From Thermoguttaceae bacterium (GTDB lineage: Bacteria; Planctomycetota; Planctomycetia; Pirellulales; Thermoguttaceae): DNA of 64,000 nt. Below the pieces are notes generated by a model. It was not told where the DNA came from and ran no database searches. It saw nothing but the letters and a program-made list of their open reading frames with translations. A program made the translations under genes and the position numbers. Positions 9,006-19,162 of the stretch are shown piece by piece. The DNA is taken from the NCBI GenBank assembly GCA_017407125.1, contig JAFQXE010000038.1:1-64000 (forward strand), read 5' to 3'. Each line of letters opens with the position of its first letter. Positions within the stretch are counted from its first letter, which is position 1.

Positions 9006-10262
9006 ATGACCAATCGAAAACTTAATCGACGCGGATTTCTTGCTGCTGCAGCAACGGCGGCGGTTGCGCCTATGGTCGTTCCCGGAAGCGTTCTGGGCAA
9101 AGACGGCGGCGTAGCTCCAAACGAACAAATCAACCTGGCTCTAATCGGCATCGGAAACCGCGCCAACGATCACATTGGCAGTTTCTGCGGCAATAACAAT
9201 TTCCGTCTGACGGCGGTCTGCGACTGCTACGACGCTCACGCAGACAGCGGCAAAATCCGAGTCGACAACAGATATCACAATCAAGACTGCAAGAAGTACA
9301 AAATGTACGAAGACATTCTTGCCGACCCGGTATACGATGCGATTTCTATCGCCACGCCAGACCACTGGCACACCAAGATTGCCGTCGAGGCGTGCAAGGC
9401 GGGTAAAGACGTTTTCTCTGAAAAGCCGTTGACGCTGACGTTGGCGGAAGGTCGTCAGATTGTCAAGGCAGCGCGAATGTACAACCGCGTCTGCTCGTCC
9501 GGGTCACAGCGCGTTATGGAAGACTACGGCTACATGGCGCCCGTTATTCTGTCCGGCGCGATTGGCGAAGTCAAAGAGATTCACTGCGGATTGGGCAACC
9601 CCGGCCGCGAATGTTACCTTCCGGAAGAACCGATTCCCGCCGGTTTGGACTGGGACCGCTGGCTCGGTCAGGCTCCGTGGGCGCAGTTCAACGCGGAACG
9701 TATGTCCGGCTCTTACGGCGGCGGCTGGCGAAACTTCTCCGAATACGGCAACGGATTCCTCGCCGACTGGGGCGCTCATAAATTCGGCGGCGCTCTGTAC
9801 GTCTGCGGAATGGATCACCTCGTTCCGGAAAAGGTCTATCAGCCCCATACCGAAGCCAACCCGACAGACGGCGTTATGATGGTTCTGCCCAACGGCGTTA
9901 AAGTGTTCCACAACCGCAACGGTCAGCACGACGTTACAATCGTCGGTACGGAAGGCGTATACCGTCACAATCAATCTCGAAACATCATCAAGCCGCTTCA
10001 CGCTGTCAATTGCAGACGCTATCACAACGGCGCCAACAACATTACGGAAGATTTCGCCTACTGCGTTCGCAACCGGCTTCGTCCGTTCCAGGATTTCTTC
10101 TACGGCGCTCAGACAGCCGCGTTGTGCCAGATTGCCAACATCGCCTATAAAGTCGGCCGCGACCTGACTTACGACGCCGACAAGATGGTCTTCGTCGGAG
10201 ACGAAATGGCAACGAAGATGGTCAGCCGCGTTCAGCGCGCTCCGTACACGATTGAAATTTAA
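9006..10262 (+). CDS. TAT-exported Gfo/Idh/MocA-family oxidoreductase
   Basis: The 418-residue protein opens with a twin-arginine signal (NRRGFLAAAATAAVAP, Arg8-Arg9) and should be folded before export. A Rossmann NAD(P) motif, LALIGIGNRA, lies near residue 40. ATPDHWH follows at about 116-122, and the family signature EKP is at 139-141. The downstream alpha/beta domain contains the expected substrate-side GG and NG segments. Planctomycetes encode many such TAT-exported dehydrogenases of sugars, inositols or glycoside derivatives, but the substrate cannot be read from sequence. AGGAA lies 8 bases before the ATG. The next gene is separated by a palindromic repeat and is probably not functionally linked. 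Confidence 0.9.
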   Translation: MTNRKLNRRGFLAAAATAAVAPMVVPGSVLGKDGGVAPNEQINLALIGIGNRANDHIGSFCGNNNFRLTAVCDCYDAHADSGKIRVDNRYHNQDCKKYKMYEDILADPVYDAISIATPDHWHTKIAVEACKAGKDVFSEKPLTLTLAEGRQIVKAARMYNRVCSSGSQRVMEDYGYMAPVILSGAIGEVKEIHCGLGNPGRECYLPEEPIPAGLDWDRWLGQAPWAQFNAERMSGSYGGGWRNFSEYGNGFLADWGAHKFGGALYVCGMDHLVPEKVYQPHTEANPTDGVMMVLPNGVKVFHNRNGQHDVTIVGTEGVYRHNQSRNIIKPLHAVNCRRYHNGANNITEDFAYCVRNRLRPFQDFFYGAQTAALCQIANIAYKVGRDLTYDADKMVFVGDEMATKMVSRVQRAPYTIEI

Positions 10263-10339
10263 TTGCGTTGAGAGATATCAACAGCGTTTTCCATTGTAAC
10301 ATTCACTTTTTGATTTTTCGATAAGTCGTATCCATGAAA

Positions 10340-10447
10340 AGCCGCTAGCTGCTAGCTGCTAGCTATTAGCTTGGGTTTTTCAGCTAAAAGCATAAAGCCT
10401 GAAGCTTAATTGAAAAGCTAAAAGCTAGAGGCTAGGAGCTAATAGCT
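10340..10447. repeat. Palindromic TAGCT-rich intergenic repeat, copy 2
   Basis: Left arm 10340-10373 (CTAGCTGCTAGCTGCTAGC) and right arm 10414-10447 are imperfectly inverted, separated by about 40 bases. The architecture and words are the same as at 5476-5585. Confidence 0.75.
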
Positions 10448-10507
10448 GAATCACAAAAACAAGTACGAATACATCGAATGAGCCCTTTTTAATTTAATTA
10501 CAATACC

Positions 10508-12244
10508 ATGAGAAAATACATTTACACCCTTTTGGCAGCGATTGCATTTCTGGCTGTCAGTCCGGCTTTCGCCGATTTCGATCCGAAGGCTCCGCTTCCT
10601 GTTGACCCGCTCCTGACGCAAGAACAATTTGACGCTCTTCTCCCGTTGATGACCTGCGACGACATGAAAAACCGCGATCTGGTCAACCAGCAGCAAACCA
10701 TTCAGCAGAACTTCCAGAATCTGGTTTTCCAGTCATACAACAAACCGGAACTCAAAGCCCATTTGAACAAACTCATGACAGACGCTGTCGGCAAAGATCT
10801 GCCGGCTCAAACCAAGGCGTGGCTTCTCCGCTGTCTGCAGTGGACTGCTGGCGACGACGAAGTTCCCGCTATCGCCGCCTGTTTGAATAAAAACGTTGCT
10901 TTGGTTGTCGACGAAGCGGCTCACGCTCTGATTAAAATCGGCACGCCCAAAGCGATCGACGCTCTTAAAGCCGCCGAAAAAGACGCTGCCCCGAAAGTTC
11001 AGCTGATTATCAAAAGCGCCTTGACCAGCTTCGCGGAAACGTACAACGTCCCGACCGAAACGAAGATGCCGCTGGCGATTCCGTACGCATCCAAGGCTGA
11101 CGTCGACGAATTCCTCAAGGGATACAAAGACTTCTCCGAACAGCTCAAAGTCGAAACGCTTGCCAACCTGACCGTTCGCGGCGACAAAGCCTATTTGCCG
11201 CTCGTTTGCGACGAGATTAAAAACGGAACGGACCCCGTCAAACGCGCTGCTCTGTTTGCTCTGGAAAAGCTCGGCACGAAAGACCAGATTCCGCTTATTC
11301 TCGCCTTTGGCGATCGCGGCGCCGCTCAGATTGTCGCGTCCAGAATCGAGTCCGACGGCTTTGACGACGCTCTTATTGCCGCGTTGGCAAACTGCGAACA
11401 AGGCGATTTCGGATTCATCTCCGGCATGCTGGCGTCACGCTCCGTTGACATCTCCACGACTCTGTTCAGCAAAGCCAAGGCGAAGGACTGCCCCAACCGT
11501 TTGGAACTGCTTCAGAACGCCAAAAAGCTCGTTGGCATTGACAAGATCAACGACTTCATCGACGTTTTAGCTCTCTTCCCCAACGGCCGCGACAAGGAAG
11601 AAGCCGAAAAGATCATCGCTTCCATGACGCCGGGTAACGCGTCTGCGGTTGTTGCGAAAATGGAACAGTATCCAGGCGCGACCCTGCTGGGCTGCCTCGG
11701 ACGCATTGGCGGCGGCGATGCAAAAGCGGCGCTGGAAAAAGCGCTCAAGTCTGACGACAAAGCCGTTACAGAAGCCGCGATCAAGGCGATTTGCAACTGG
11801 CCCAACGCAGAAGTCGCCGACGACCTGTATGCGATTTCTCAGAATTCCGCGTACAACAACGGTCAGCAGATTCAAGCTTTACGCGCCTTTATCCGCGTCG
11901 TTTCCCTTCCGGACGATCAGATTGGCGTTAAATTCTCCGTTGACGACAAACTGTCCAGACTGCAAAAGGCGTTTGACGCTTCCACCCGCAATGACGAAAA
12001 GAATCTGGTTATTTCCCGCGTCGGCTCCGTTCGCGACGTGAAGAGCCTTGACTTTGTCCTTCGCTACGCCAATGATCCTCAACTGGCGGAAACGGTTTAC
12101 AGAGCCATTGCCGACCTGGCGCACCACAACTTCCTGCGTCAGCCGCACAAAGACAAGTTTGAGCCAGCGATGAAGATGGTTATCGAAAAGAGCAAAGACG
12201 AAGTCCTGGTCGACCGCGTCAAGCGATACCTCGATCTGATGTAA
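10508..12244 (+). CDS. Exported HEAT-repeat-like protein
   Basis: The 578-residue protein has a Sec signal peptide (residues 1-22, cleavage near AFA-DF). The rest is alpha-helical in pairs of roughly 30-40 residues, with recurring Ala/Leu/Asp patterns such as DEAAHALIKIGTPKAIDAL and KRAALFALEKLGT. These are typical of HEAT or PBS-lyase HEAT-like repeats. It has no catalytic motif that I can see. A periplasmic scaffold for protein-protein contacts is a reasonable inference. There is no Shine-Dalgarno. It is followed by a strong terminator. Confidence 0.8.
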   Translation: MRKYIYTLLAAIAFLAVSPAFADFDPKAPLPVDPLLTQEQFDALLPLMTCDDMKNRDLVNQQQTIQQNFQNLVFQSYNKPELKAHLNKLMTDAVGKDLPAQTKAWLLRCLQWTAGDDEVPAIAACLNKNVALVVDEAAHALIKIGTPKAIDALKAAEKDAAPKVQLIIKSALTSFAETYNVPTETKMPLAIPYASKADVDEFLKGYKDFSEQLKVETLANLTVRGDKAYLPLVCDEIKNGTDPVKRAALFALEKLGTKDQIPLILAFGDRGAAQIVASRIESDGFDDALIAALANCEQGDFGFISGMLASRSVDISTTLFSKAKAKDCPNRLELLQNAKKLVGIDKINDFIDVLALFPNGRDKEEAEKIIASMTPGNASAVVAKMEQYPGATLLGCLGRIGGGDAKAALEKALKSDDKAVTEAAIKAICNWPNAEVADDLYAISQNSAYNNGQQIQALRAFIRVVSLPDDQIGVKFSVDDKLSRLQKAFDASTRNDEKNLVISRVGSVRDVKSLDFVLRYANDPQLAETVYRAIADLAHHNFLRQPHKDKFEPAMKMVIEKSKDEVLVDRVKRYLDLM

Positions 12245-12379
12245 TGCGCCTATAACCGTATTATTCGGTACTCAATCCGTACACGGATTTTACGGATTAA
12301 ACGGATTAGCGCCGATTGGTTAATTGTCGTTCATACTGAATTTTCTCCCCTTACTAAAGTTTTTTGGAAAGGGGAGTTT

Positions 12380-12425
12380 GAGGGGAAGAACCTTTTTTTC
12401 AAAAAAGGTTTTCCCCTCTTTTTTT
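12380..12425 (+). terminator. Strong hairpin terminator
   Basis: GAGGGGAA and TTCCCCTC flank ACCTTTTTT and AAAAAAGGT, giving a stem of about 18 pairs followed by at least seven T residues. It lies 136 bases after the HEAT-like gene. Confidence 0.85.
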
Positions 12426-12427
12426 CG

Positions 12428-12487
12428 CCTTGAAAAAACTTCTACAATAGGGAGCCAGCTTGCTGGCGACCGAAAGTTTTTTCAAGG
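12428..12487. repeat. Nested hairpin
   Basis: CCTTGAAAAAACTT (12428-12441) pairs perfectly with AAGTTTTTTCAAGG (12474-12487). The loop itself contains CCAGCTTGCTGG (12455-12466). It sits directly after the terminator and before the promoter of the large PEP-CTERM gene. The rest of 12245-12706 shows no gene. Confidence 0.7.
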
Positions 12488-12565
12488 TGAGAAGCAATCT
12501 GTCGCCTCAAAATTCTCTATTTTACCATTTCTAAACATTTTTTTCAAAAATTTTTTGTTCACTTC

Positions 12566-12593
12566 TTCAAATTTAAAAAATCTGGTGTATAAT
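12566..12593 (+). promoter_or_regulatory. Probable promoter of the large PEP-CTERM gene
   Basis: A consensus TATAAT (12588-12593) has a weak -35, TTCAAA (12566-12571), at 16-base spacing. A second TATAAT about 15 bases further on may also serve. The leader is about 107 bases, ending in TTGGAG before the ATG. Confidence 0.5.
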
Positions 12594-12706
12594 ATATAGT
12601 GTTGTATAATACCCAAAATCCAGATTTCCGTCGTCGCGAAGATGGCGGGAATGTCGATTAAAATATCATTTTCCCTCTGGTTTACTCAAAATATTGGAGT
12701 AAAAAC

Positions 12707-15700
12707 ATGGCTAATATTCGTTCGTTCCTCCCAACCCGCGTTTTAACATTCGTCCGATTTACGGTTTCGGTTTTGTTTGTCGCGTTCTTCTGCGGTTCGT
12801 CTATTTGGGCTGACTACGATGCCGCTACGGCAGATTTAAGCGCTGCCTGGACTGTTACCAGTTCAAACGGCGTTACCCTTGACGGAAGCGTTTTGAACTA
12901 TGCAAATCATACCGGTACGCTCACTATCAGCTCCGACCCCAATTTTACACTCACAAATGGCGCGGTTTTCGAGCAGAGCGGAAATATTACTACCGGTAAT
13001 CATAAAGCCCTTGTAGTAAAAGGCGGCGGAACGCTGAAGTTGACGTGCGCCGGTTCGCTCAATTCACAAAATAACGGTTTTTGGGGATTCTATTTTTATG
13101 ACGGCAGCGTTATCGACACTTCTGGCGCCGGATTTATGTGCCTGTATGGCTCCTCAAGCAACCTGCGTTTTTATGGAGACGGCGAACTTATCATTGGTAC
13201 GAACGTTTGGACAAAAACAACGACGGAACTCGTCGCTTACAGCGGGGTTAATGCGAAAATCAGTCAAAGTACAGCGTCTGGTATTTCTGACGCTACCGGA
13301 TTAAACCTTTCAACTGCGGGTACGGTTAAATTTAACATTGAAGAAAACGCAACGCTGACGTCGTCAGCTCGAATCTATGACGAAGGGTCTACCGGCGGCA
13401 TTACCAAAACCGGCGCCGGTACAATGACGATTCTTAACGCCAACAACGATTACAAAAAAGGTACGACTATCAGCGCAGGGAAACTGGTTTTATCCGGCGC
13501 GGGGAATCTTACCGCTACAAGCGGCGTCAGTGTTGCTTCCGGCGCAACGCTGGAATTCAAAGACAACGACTCTAACGGCGAAGGCGGAACCGTTACATTT
13601 AGCAGAACCGTTTCCGGAGCGGGGAATCTTGTTAAGTCTGGAACTGGAACGGTAACTCTTTCCGGTTCCAACACGTTTACCGGCGATGTAACAATTTCAG
13701 GCGGAACGCTGAATGTTACTAAAAGCGCAAGTTTGGGCGCCAATTCATCATCAAGAACAATTAACATCGGCAATGGGGCTGAACTCGTTATTTCAGTAGA
13801 CAACTTAATAGCGAACGCTCATTATGATCAAAGTGTAAGATACGTTTTGGACGGTGGAAGGATTTCAAATTCCGGTCAGGTTTATAATTACATTCAAAAC
13901 CTGACCTTAAAAAATGGCGCGTCAGTCTATGCAGCAGATGGAGCTTCAGTTTGGAAAGCCTATAAATTTCATAATATCAACGTAGAACGAAACGCCGATG
14001 GTGCTGCTGGCTTGCCAGTTGAAATTTCTGCCAGTAATAAAGATTACGCCACAATTGCTTTTGGAGGCAAGAGCGATACGATAAAAGCTGGAACTTCGGT
14101 TTCAACAATCAACGTTGCAGAAATAACCAGCGTTTCCGCATCGATTAACGACAACGTTTCTGATTTTATAATTTCAGCAGTAGTTAAAGATTCCTTGTAC
14201 CAAACTGACGGGGCGCTTACGAATGCAACAGAAATTGTAAAGACCGGAGCTGGTACGCTGGAATTCTCCGCAGCTAATGTGCATACAGGCAAGACAACGA
14301 TTTCCGAAGGAACGGTCAAACTGACCGGCGCCGGTACGCTGGGATCGGGCGCAGTTGAGAATAACGGGACGTTGGAATTTGCTCACGATTCAACGCAGAC
14401 GTTTAGTAACAGCATTTCCGGCTGGGGTTCAGTTGTCAAATCCGGCGCTGGCAAGCTGACGCTTTCCGGCTCCAATTCGTATTCCGGAGAAACTACGGTT
14501 TCCGGCGGAACGCTCCTTGTGCCGAGTACAGCCAGTCTGGCGACGTCCCAGGTTACAGTAACTACGGGAGGAAAGTTCCAGACGGGAGCTGATCTGACTG
14601 GCGTCCCTGTCAATCTTGACGGCGGAACGTTTGTCGTTGGCGATACGTCTGCATCCAAAACAGTTAATATTGGCGCGCTGACTCTTAACGGCGGAACGAT
14701 TTGTTATGATTTTAATGACTGCACGGTTTTAGATGATGGGTATAATGTTGATACTGACTGGCTAAAAGTTTCTTCTGCCAGCCTGAGTTCAGGGGTTATT
14801 GATCTGTCATTCCACGGCAGCAGCGCTGAAGATTGGTGGAACGTTATCAAAAATAATTATAGCGAAAGCGGTTTTGAGATTATTACCGGTTCAATTTCTG
14901 ATTCTGAAAGCTTCAGTAGCAACGACGTTAAAGTCTCTGTGAACGGTACGCCGTCAGACAGTTGGACGCTTACCGCTAAATCGAGCGGGCTATATCTCTT
15001 TGCAACCGAGGACCAACCGGGACCAGAACCTGGAAACGTCTGGTATGACGCCAACACGTCTGATATCGACCTGCTGGACTGGACGATTGACGGAACAAAT
15101 AAAGTCGGCGCCAAGTTTACCGAAGGCAGCAACTCTGAGACGTTTTCAGGCAGCGTTGCTTTGACCGGCGCCGGCGAATTTAAAATTGGTACTGGTCAAA
15201 ATCTGACGCTCTCGGAACAAGTTACCGGCTCTGGCGACTTGACGAAGACGGGCGAAGGAACTCTAACGCTTTCTCTGGCTCCCGGATATACCGGTTCGAC
15301 CGCGGTTGAAACGGGAACGCTGGTTCTTTCCGCTGGCGGTACGCTCAATAACCTTTCCGGCGCCGGAACAGTTGATAACAGCGGAAAGGCGTTAACGCTC
15401 AATAATACGTCTAATTCTGAGTTCTCCGGCGTAATCACAGGCGCAGGGGCAGTTGCTAAAACAGGTTCTGGAACGCTGGAATTGTCCGGCGAGAACTCGT
15501 ACACCGGCGCAACAACCGTTTCGGAAGGCGAGCTTGTCTTCTCCGGCAGTGTTCTTCCGGTATCCGCCATGTCAGCAACCGGCGGGGCGCTGGTTTTTGG
15601 AACGGAAGGAGAAACCATTACCATCAAACGAAATTCTTCTGTTAACGCCAACGGCGGGGCTGTTCGTGTAGACGGCAATCTGGTGTTTGAAGCTCCCGGT

Positions 15701-18700
15701 TCCGGATTTGTCGCTTGCGACGGCTCCTGGACGGGCAGCGGCTCCATGACGCTCGACGGCGGATACATTCGCGTTGGAACAAACTTTAACACCACGACCG
15801 GAATCAATTTCAACGGCGGTTCAATATTAAATAATAACAACGATGCCGTCTTGTCTTCCGATTTAACAATTACCAAAGACGGCTCGACCATGCAGGCGGG
15901 CTGGAGCAAGTCTTTAACTTTAAAAGGCGCGTTAAAAGGCAACGCGTCGTTGACCGTTGGCAGCGACTCCGGCTGGCTTATATTTTCCGGCAATGGGAGC
16001 GCTTACCAAGGGTCGTTGCTTGTCAAAGGTCAAATGCGAGTTGGCGTCGCTAATACAGACTCGTCAGACGTCTCTCAGTATATCGGCGGCAAGGTAATCA
16101 ACCTTAACGGCGGAACTATTCAAAACAACAACAATAACATCACATTCACAAACGATTTGAACGTCATGACCGAAACCGGGTTTAAAGCCGGCTGGAGCAA
16201 AAGCATCACCCTCACCGGGAATGTAACAGGCTCTGCCAAACTGAAGCTGGTTTCCGATTCCGGCTGGCTGATTCTTAAAACCCACTCTGACGGCGATGCG
16301 TTTACCGGTCCCTTCCAAACCGGTTGGGCAAGCACGTCGTCCAGAGGTCAAACGCGTCTGGCGGCTGAACAACCCCTCGGCGCCAACTGCGGCGTTTTGT
16401 ACAACTACGGCTATCTCGACATGAACGGGTTCAGCCAGAAATTCAAGGGCGTTGTGGACGACGGCGCGAACAACAAATTGGGCAGAATTTACAACACGAC
16501 AGGTACAAAATCTGTTGTAACGTTCGATATTACCAATCAAAATCTGTCGTATGCTGGAACCATCGAAAGCAACGTTGAACTGATTATCAACGCCAGCGGA
16601 GCTGGAACTCAGACGTTTACCAACGGCGGAAGCTCGTTTACCGGAAACGCCACAATCAACGGCGGAAAAATCCGAATGACAGGCAAAGGTTCCAGCGGCA
16701 ATTCTCCGATTGGAAAAGTTTCGGACTCGCGTTACGTTTACGTCAATGACGGAGGAGAATTGGTATTCGCCAATCAGGACGTTTTGAAAAACGCTCACAA
16801 TTACGCCCCGATTAACTTCGTCGTTGACGGGGGCAAGATATCCAACGAGGGCGCGTACTACAATTTCCTCCAGAATACAACGTTCAAAAACGGCGGTCAG
16901 CTGTACGCTTCCGACGGCAATGCAACGTGGAAAGCGTTCAAGCTGTTAAATGTTACAGTCGCCCGAAATGACGACGATGCCGCCGGCGCTCCCGTTCTTT
17001 TCAGCTCGGATCCAAGCAAGCCCGACGCCACGATTGCTTTTGGAGATATCAGCTCTGTGATAAAAGAGGGAAATTCGGTTTCGACGGTTAACGTTGCCGA
17101 AATTACCAGCGCGAATTCGGCTGTAAACGACAATGTTTCCGATCTTGTTATTTCTGCCGTAATTACAGATCCAACATACCAAACCGACGGAGCTCTTAAA
17201 CATGCAACACAAATTATTAAGACCGGCGCTGGAACGATGGAATTAACCGCCGCCAACACAATGACCGGTAAGACGGTCATTTCCGAAGGCACGATCAAGC
17301 TGTCCGGCTCCGGTACGCTGGGATCTGGCGCTGTTGAGAATTACGGGACTTTGGAATTCGCTCACGAATCAGATCAAACGGTTAGCAACGCCATTTCCGG
17401 ATCAGGCGCTGTTACAAAAACCGGTTCTGGCAAGCTGACGCTGCCCGGCGCTTATACGTATACCGGCGAAACGACGGTTTCCGGCGGAACTCTCCTGATT
17501 CCCAATGGCGCAAGTCTGGCAACGTCCAAAGTTACTGTTGCCTCGGCGACAGGCGCGACTTTCCAGACGGGAGCGAACCTGAACGGCATTGAGTTCGAAC
17601 TCGGACAAGGCGGAACCCTTGTCGTTGGCGAAACGTCTGCGTCCAGCGAGATTACAATCGGCGCGCTGACTCTCAGCGGCGGAACTATCAGTTTCGATTT
17701 CAACGACGTCGCTTCTCAAAGCGCCGACTGGCTTCACGTTTCTTCTGCCAGCATGAATTCCGGGGTTATTAACCTGACGTTCAATACCAGCAGCGAAGAA
17801 GGTTGGGCGAACGTCATTAGTACTTCTTACGCTGACGGTTTCCCAATTATTACCGGTACAATTAACAATTATGAAAGCTTCAATCCCAACAGCGTTAAAG
17901 TTGCTGTCAACGGAACGACCTCAAGCGATTGGAAGCTTGCTGCGACGAATAACGCGATCTTGCTTGTAACGGCAAATGGAGACGAACCAGTCGAACCTTG
18001 GTATTTCCCCAATTCAGACTCTACTCTGGATTCATGGACGATTGACGGAACAGACAAACAGGGCGTCCAGTTTACCGATGGCGACAGCATGACCGCGTCG
18101 TATGACGGCGACGTTATAATGACCGGCGACGGCGAATTCAAGGTCGGAACGGGTCACAACCTGACGCTTGGCGGCGTTATCTCCGGCGTAGGGAATTTGA
18201 ATAAGACCGACGCCGGCGTTCTGACTCTTTCTGGAAACAACACGTATTCCGGCGAGACGACGGTTTCTGAAGGAAAGCTCGTTCTGACTGGCGCCGCTAT
18301 TGAAGCAAACAACAGCTCAATTGAAATAACTGGCGACGCAGTTTTGGAATACAACGTTCCATCTGAGGAAAAAAGTCTGAACTTCACCGAAAGCGAAACG
18401 ACCGTTACCGGCGGCAAAGTTATCAAGACGGGCGCAGGCGCTCTCAAGATTCTGGCAACCGGCGAACAGTTCAGCGCAGACAACTTCGCCGTCAAAGCCG
18501 GTGAGTTGGACTTCAAAGGACAGTACAACGGCGATCTGTTTGTCGAGTCCGGCGCAACGCTTTCACCCGGCAACTCCGTCGGCGACCTGACCGTCTACGG
18601 CAACGTTACCATTGAAACTGGCGCGACCGGCTTGTTTGAGTTCAGCGCCTTCAACGAAAATCAATACGATACGCTTACCATTGCAAACGCTGAAGACGTA

Positions 18701-19024
18701 TTTTCAGTTGATACAAATTCGATTATCAAGCTGTTCTTTGAAGGCGCCGACGCTGATCTCTGGGCGGCTGAAGGCGCGGAATACAAGCTGGTTTCAGATG
18801 AAGGCTTTGCTTCAGGAACCATCGACATGAGCGACTTGCTGGGCAACTTCACGAACCTGTTCGGTCTGGAAGGCAGAACGGACGGTCTGTACTTGATCGG
18901 CTTGGGAGCTGGACCAATTCCGCCAGGACCGGAACCCGGCTCTGGCGTTCCAGAACCGTCAACGTGGATGTTGTTAGCGCTGGGCGTTGCTGGGTTGATG
19001 TATTGGCAGAAAAGAAAGAATTGA
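12707..19024 (+). CDS. Giant PEP-CTERM protein with autotransporter-type strand repeats
   Basis: The 2105-residue exported protein has a signal peptide at about 1-36. The body is a long series of strand repeats with the hallmark phrases KTGAGTL, LSGSNTFTG and TISGGTL, typical of passenger-associated beta-strand (PATR) repeats that stack as a beta-helix. The C-terminus (GVPEPSTWMLLALGVAG, then WQKRKN) is a PEP-CTERM sorting signal: a VPEPST motif, one hydrophobic helix and a basic tail. Exosortase should cleave it and attach or release the protein at the envelope. Residues ~469-605 and ~1462-1598 are near-duplicates, evidence of internal segmental duplication. It is likely an extracellular adhesin or matrix fibre. 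A paralogue lies at 56541-59408. Confidence 0.9.
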   Translation: MANIRSFLPTRVLTFVRFTVSVLFVAFFCGSSIWADYDAATADLSAAWTVTSSNGVTLDGSVLNYANHTGTLTISSDPNFTLTNGAVFEQSGNITTGNHKALVVKGGGTLKLTCAGSLNSQNNGFWGFYFYDGSVIDTSGAGFMCLYGSSSNLRFYGDGELIIGTNVWTKTTTELVAYSGVNAKISQSTASGISDATGLNLSTAGTVKFNIEENATLTSSARIYDEGSTGGITKTGAGTMTILNANNDYKKGTTISAGKLVLSGAGNLTATSGVSVASGATLEFKDNDSNGEGGTVTFSRTVSGAGNLVKSGTGTVTLSGSNTFTGDVTISGGTLNVTKSASLGANSSSRTINIGNGAELVISVDNLIANAHYDQSVRYVLDGGRISNSGQVYNYIQNLTLKNGASVYAADGASVWKAYKFHNINVERNADGAAGLPVEISASNKDYATIAFGGKSDTIKAGTSVSTINVAEITSVSASINDNVSDFIISAVVKDSLYQTDGALTNATEIVKTGAGTLEFSAANVHTGKTTISEGTVKLTGAGTLGSGAVENNGTLEFAHDSTQTFSNSISGWGSVVKSGAGKLTLSGSNSYSGETTVSGGTLLVPSTASLATSQVTVTTGGKFQTGADLTGVPVNLDGGTFVVGDTSASKTVNIGALTLNGGTICYDFNDCTVLDDGYNVDTDWLKVSSASLSSGVIDLSFHGSSAEDWWNVIKNNYSESGFEIITGSISDSESFSSNDVKVSVNGTPSDSWTLTAKSSGLYLFATEDQPGPEPGNVWYDANTSDIDLLDWTIDGTNKVGAKFTEGSNSETFSGSVALTGAGEFKIGTGQNLTLSEQVTGSGDLTKTGEGTLTLSLAPGYTGSTAVETGTLVLSAGGTLNNLSGAGTVDNSGKALTLNNTSNSEFSGVITGAGAVAKTGSGTLELSGENSYTGATTVSEGELVFSGSVLPVSAMSATGGALVFGTEGETITIKRNSSVNANGGAVRVDGNLVFEAPGSGFVACDGSWTGSGSMTLDGGYIRVGTNFNTTTGINFNGGSILNNNNDAVLSSDLTITKDGSTMQAGWSKSLTLKGALKGNASLTVGSDSGWLIFSGNGSAYQGSLLVKGQMRVGVANTDSSDVSQYIGGKVINLNGGTIQNNNNNITFTNDLNVMTETGFKAGWSKSITLTGNVTGSAKLKLVSDSGWLILKTHSDGDAFTGPFQTGWASTSSRGQTRLAAEQPLGANCGVLYNYGYLDMNGFSQKFKGVVDDGANNKLGRIYNTTGTKSVVTFDITNQNLSYAGTIESNVELIINASGAGTQTFTNGGSSFTGNATINGGKIRMTGKGSSGNSPIGKVSDSRYVYVNDGGELVFANQDVLKNAHNYAPINFVVDGGKISNEGAYYNFLQNTTFKNGGQLYASDGNATWKAFKLLNVTVARNDDDAAGAPVLFSSDPSKPDATIAFGDISSVIKEGNSVSTVNVAEITSANSAVNDNVSDLVISAVITDPTYQTDGALKHATQIIKTGAGTMELTAANTMTGKTVISEGTIKLSGSGTLGSGAVENYGTLEFAHESDQTVSNAISGSGAVTKTGSGKLTLPGAYTYTGETTVSGGTLLIPNGASLATSKVTVASATGATFQTGANLNGIEFELGQGGTLVVGETSASSEITIGALTLSGGTISFDFNDVASQSADWLHVSSASMNSGVINLTFNTSSEEGWANVISTSYADGFPIITGTINNYESFNPNSVKVAVNGTTSSDWKLAATNNAILLVTANGDEPVEPWYFPNSDSTLDSWTIDGTDKQGVQFTDGDSMTASYDGDVIMTGDGEFKVGTGHNLTLGGVISGVGNLNKTDAGVLTLSGNNTYSGETTVSEGKLVLTGAAIEANNSSIEITGDAVLEYNVPSEEKSLNFTESETTVTGGKVIKTGAGALKILATGEQFSADNFAVKAGELDFKGQYNGDLFVESGATLSPGNSVGDLTVYGNVTIETGATGLFEFSAFNENQYDTLTIANAEDVFSVDTNSIIKLFFEGADADLWAAEGAEYKLVSDEGFASGTIDMSDLLGNFTNLFGLEGRTDGLYLIGLGAGPIPPGPEPGSGVPEPSTWMLLALGVAGLMYWQKRKN

Positions 19025-19065
19025 AAGACGGTAACGAAGCGAACAACGTGATCGTAGTTACACAT

Positions 19066-19105
19066 AAAAGCGAGAACGATGCGTAAGCGAAACTCTCGCT
19101 TTTTT
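19066..19105 (+). terminator. Rho-independent terminator
   Basis: AAAAGCGAGA (19066-19075) and TCTCGCT (19094-19100) form a stem followed by a T run, just after the PEP-CTERM gene. The 42 bases between the stop and this hairpin carry a dispersed GGTAAC...GTAGTTAC repeat also seen at 20305-20346, 59409-59450 and 61918-61962. Confidence 0.75.
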
Positions 19106-19162
19106 CTTAATTAGAATTGCTCAAACCGGCGAGCGCAGCTCGCTGCAGATAACAGAAAAACC

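Noticed and set aside
12324..12599. 91-codon plus-strand frame
   Set aside because: It reads through a strong terminator and a nested hairpin and overlaps the promoter of the next gene. The Phe/Lys-rich product is a by-product of A/T tracts.
15196..15993. 265-codon minus-strand frame and similar ones within the PEP-CTERM genes
   Set aside because: Pro/Ser/Val-rich antisense products of the Gly/Thr-rich strand repeats, without ribosome sites.
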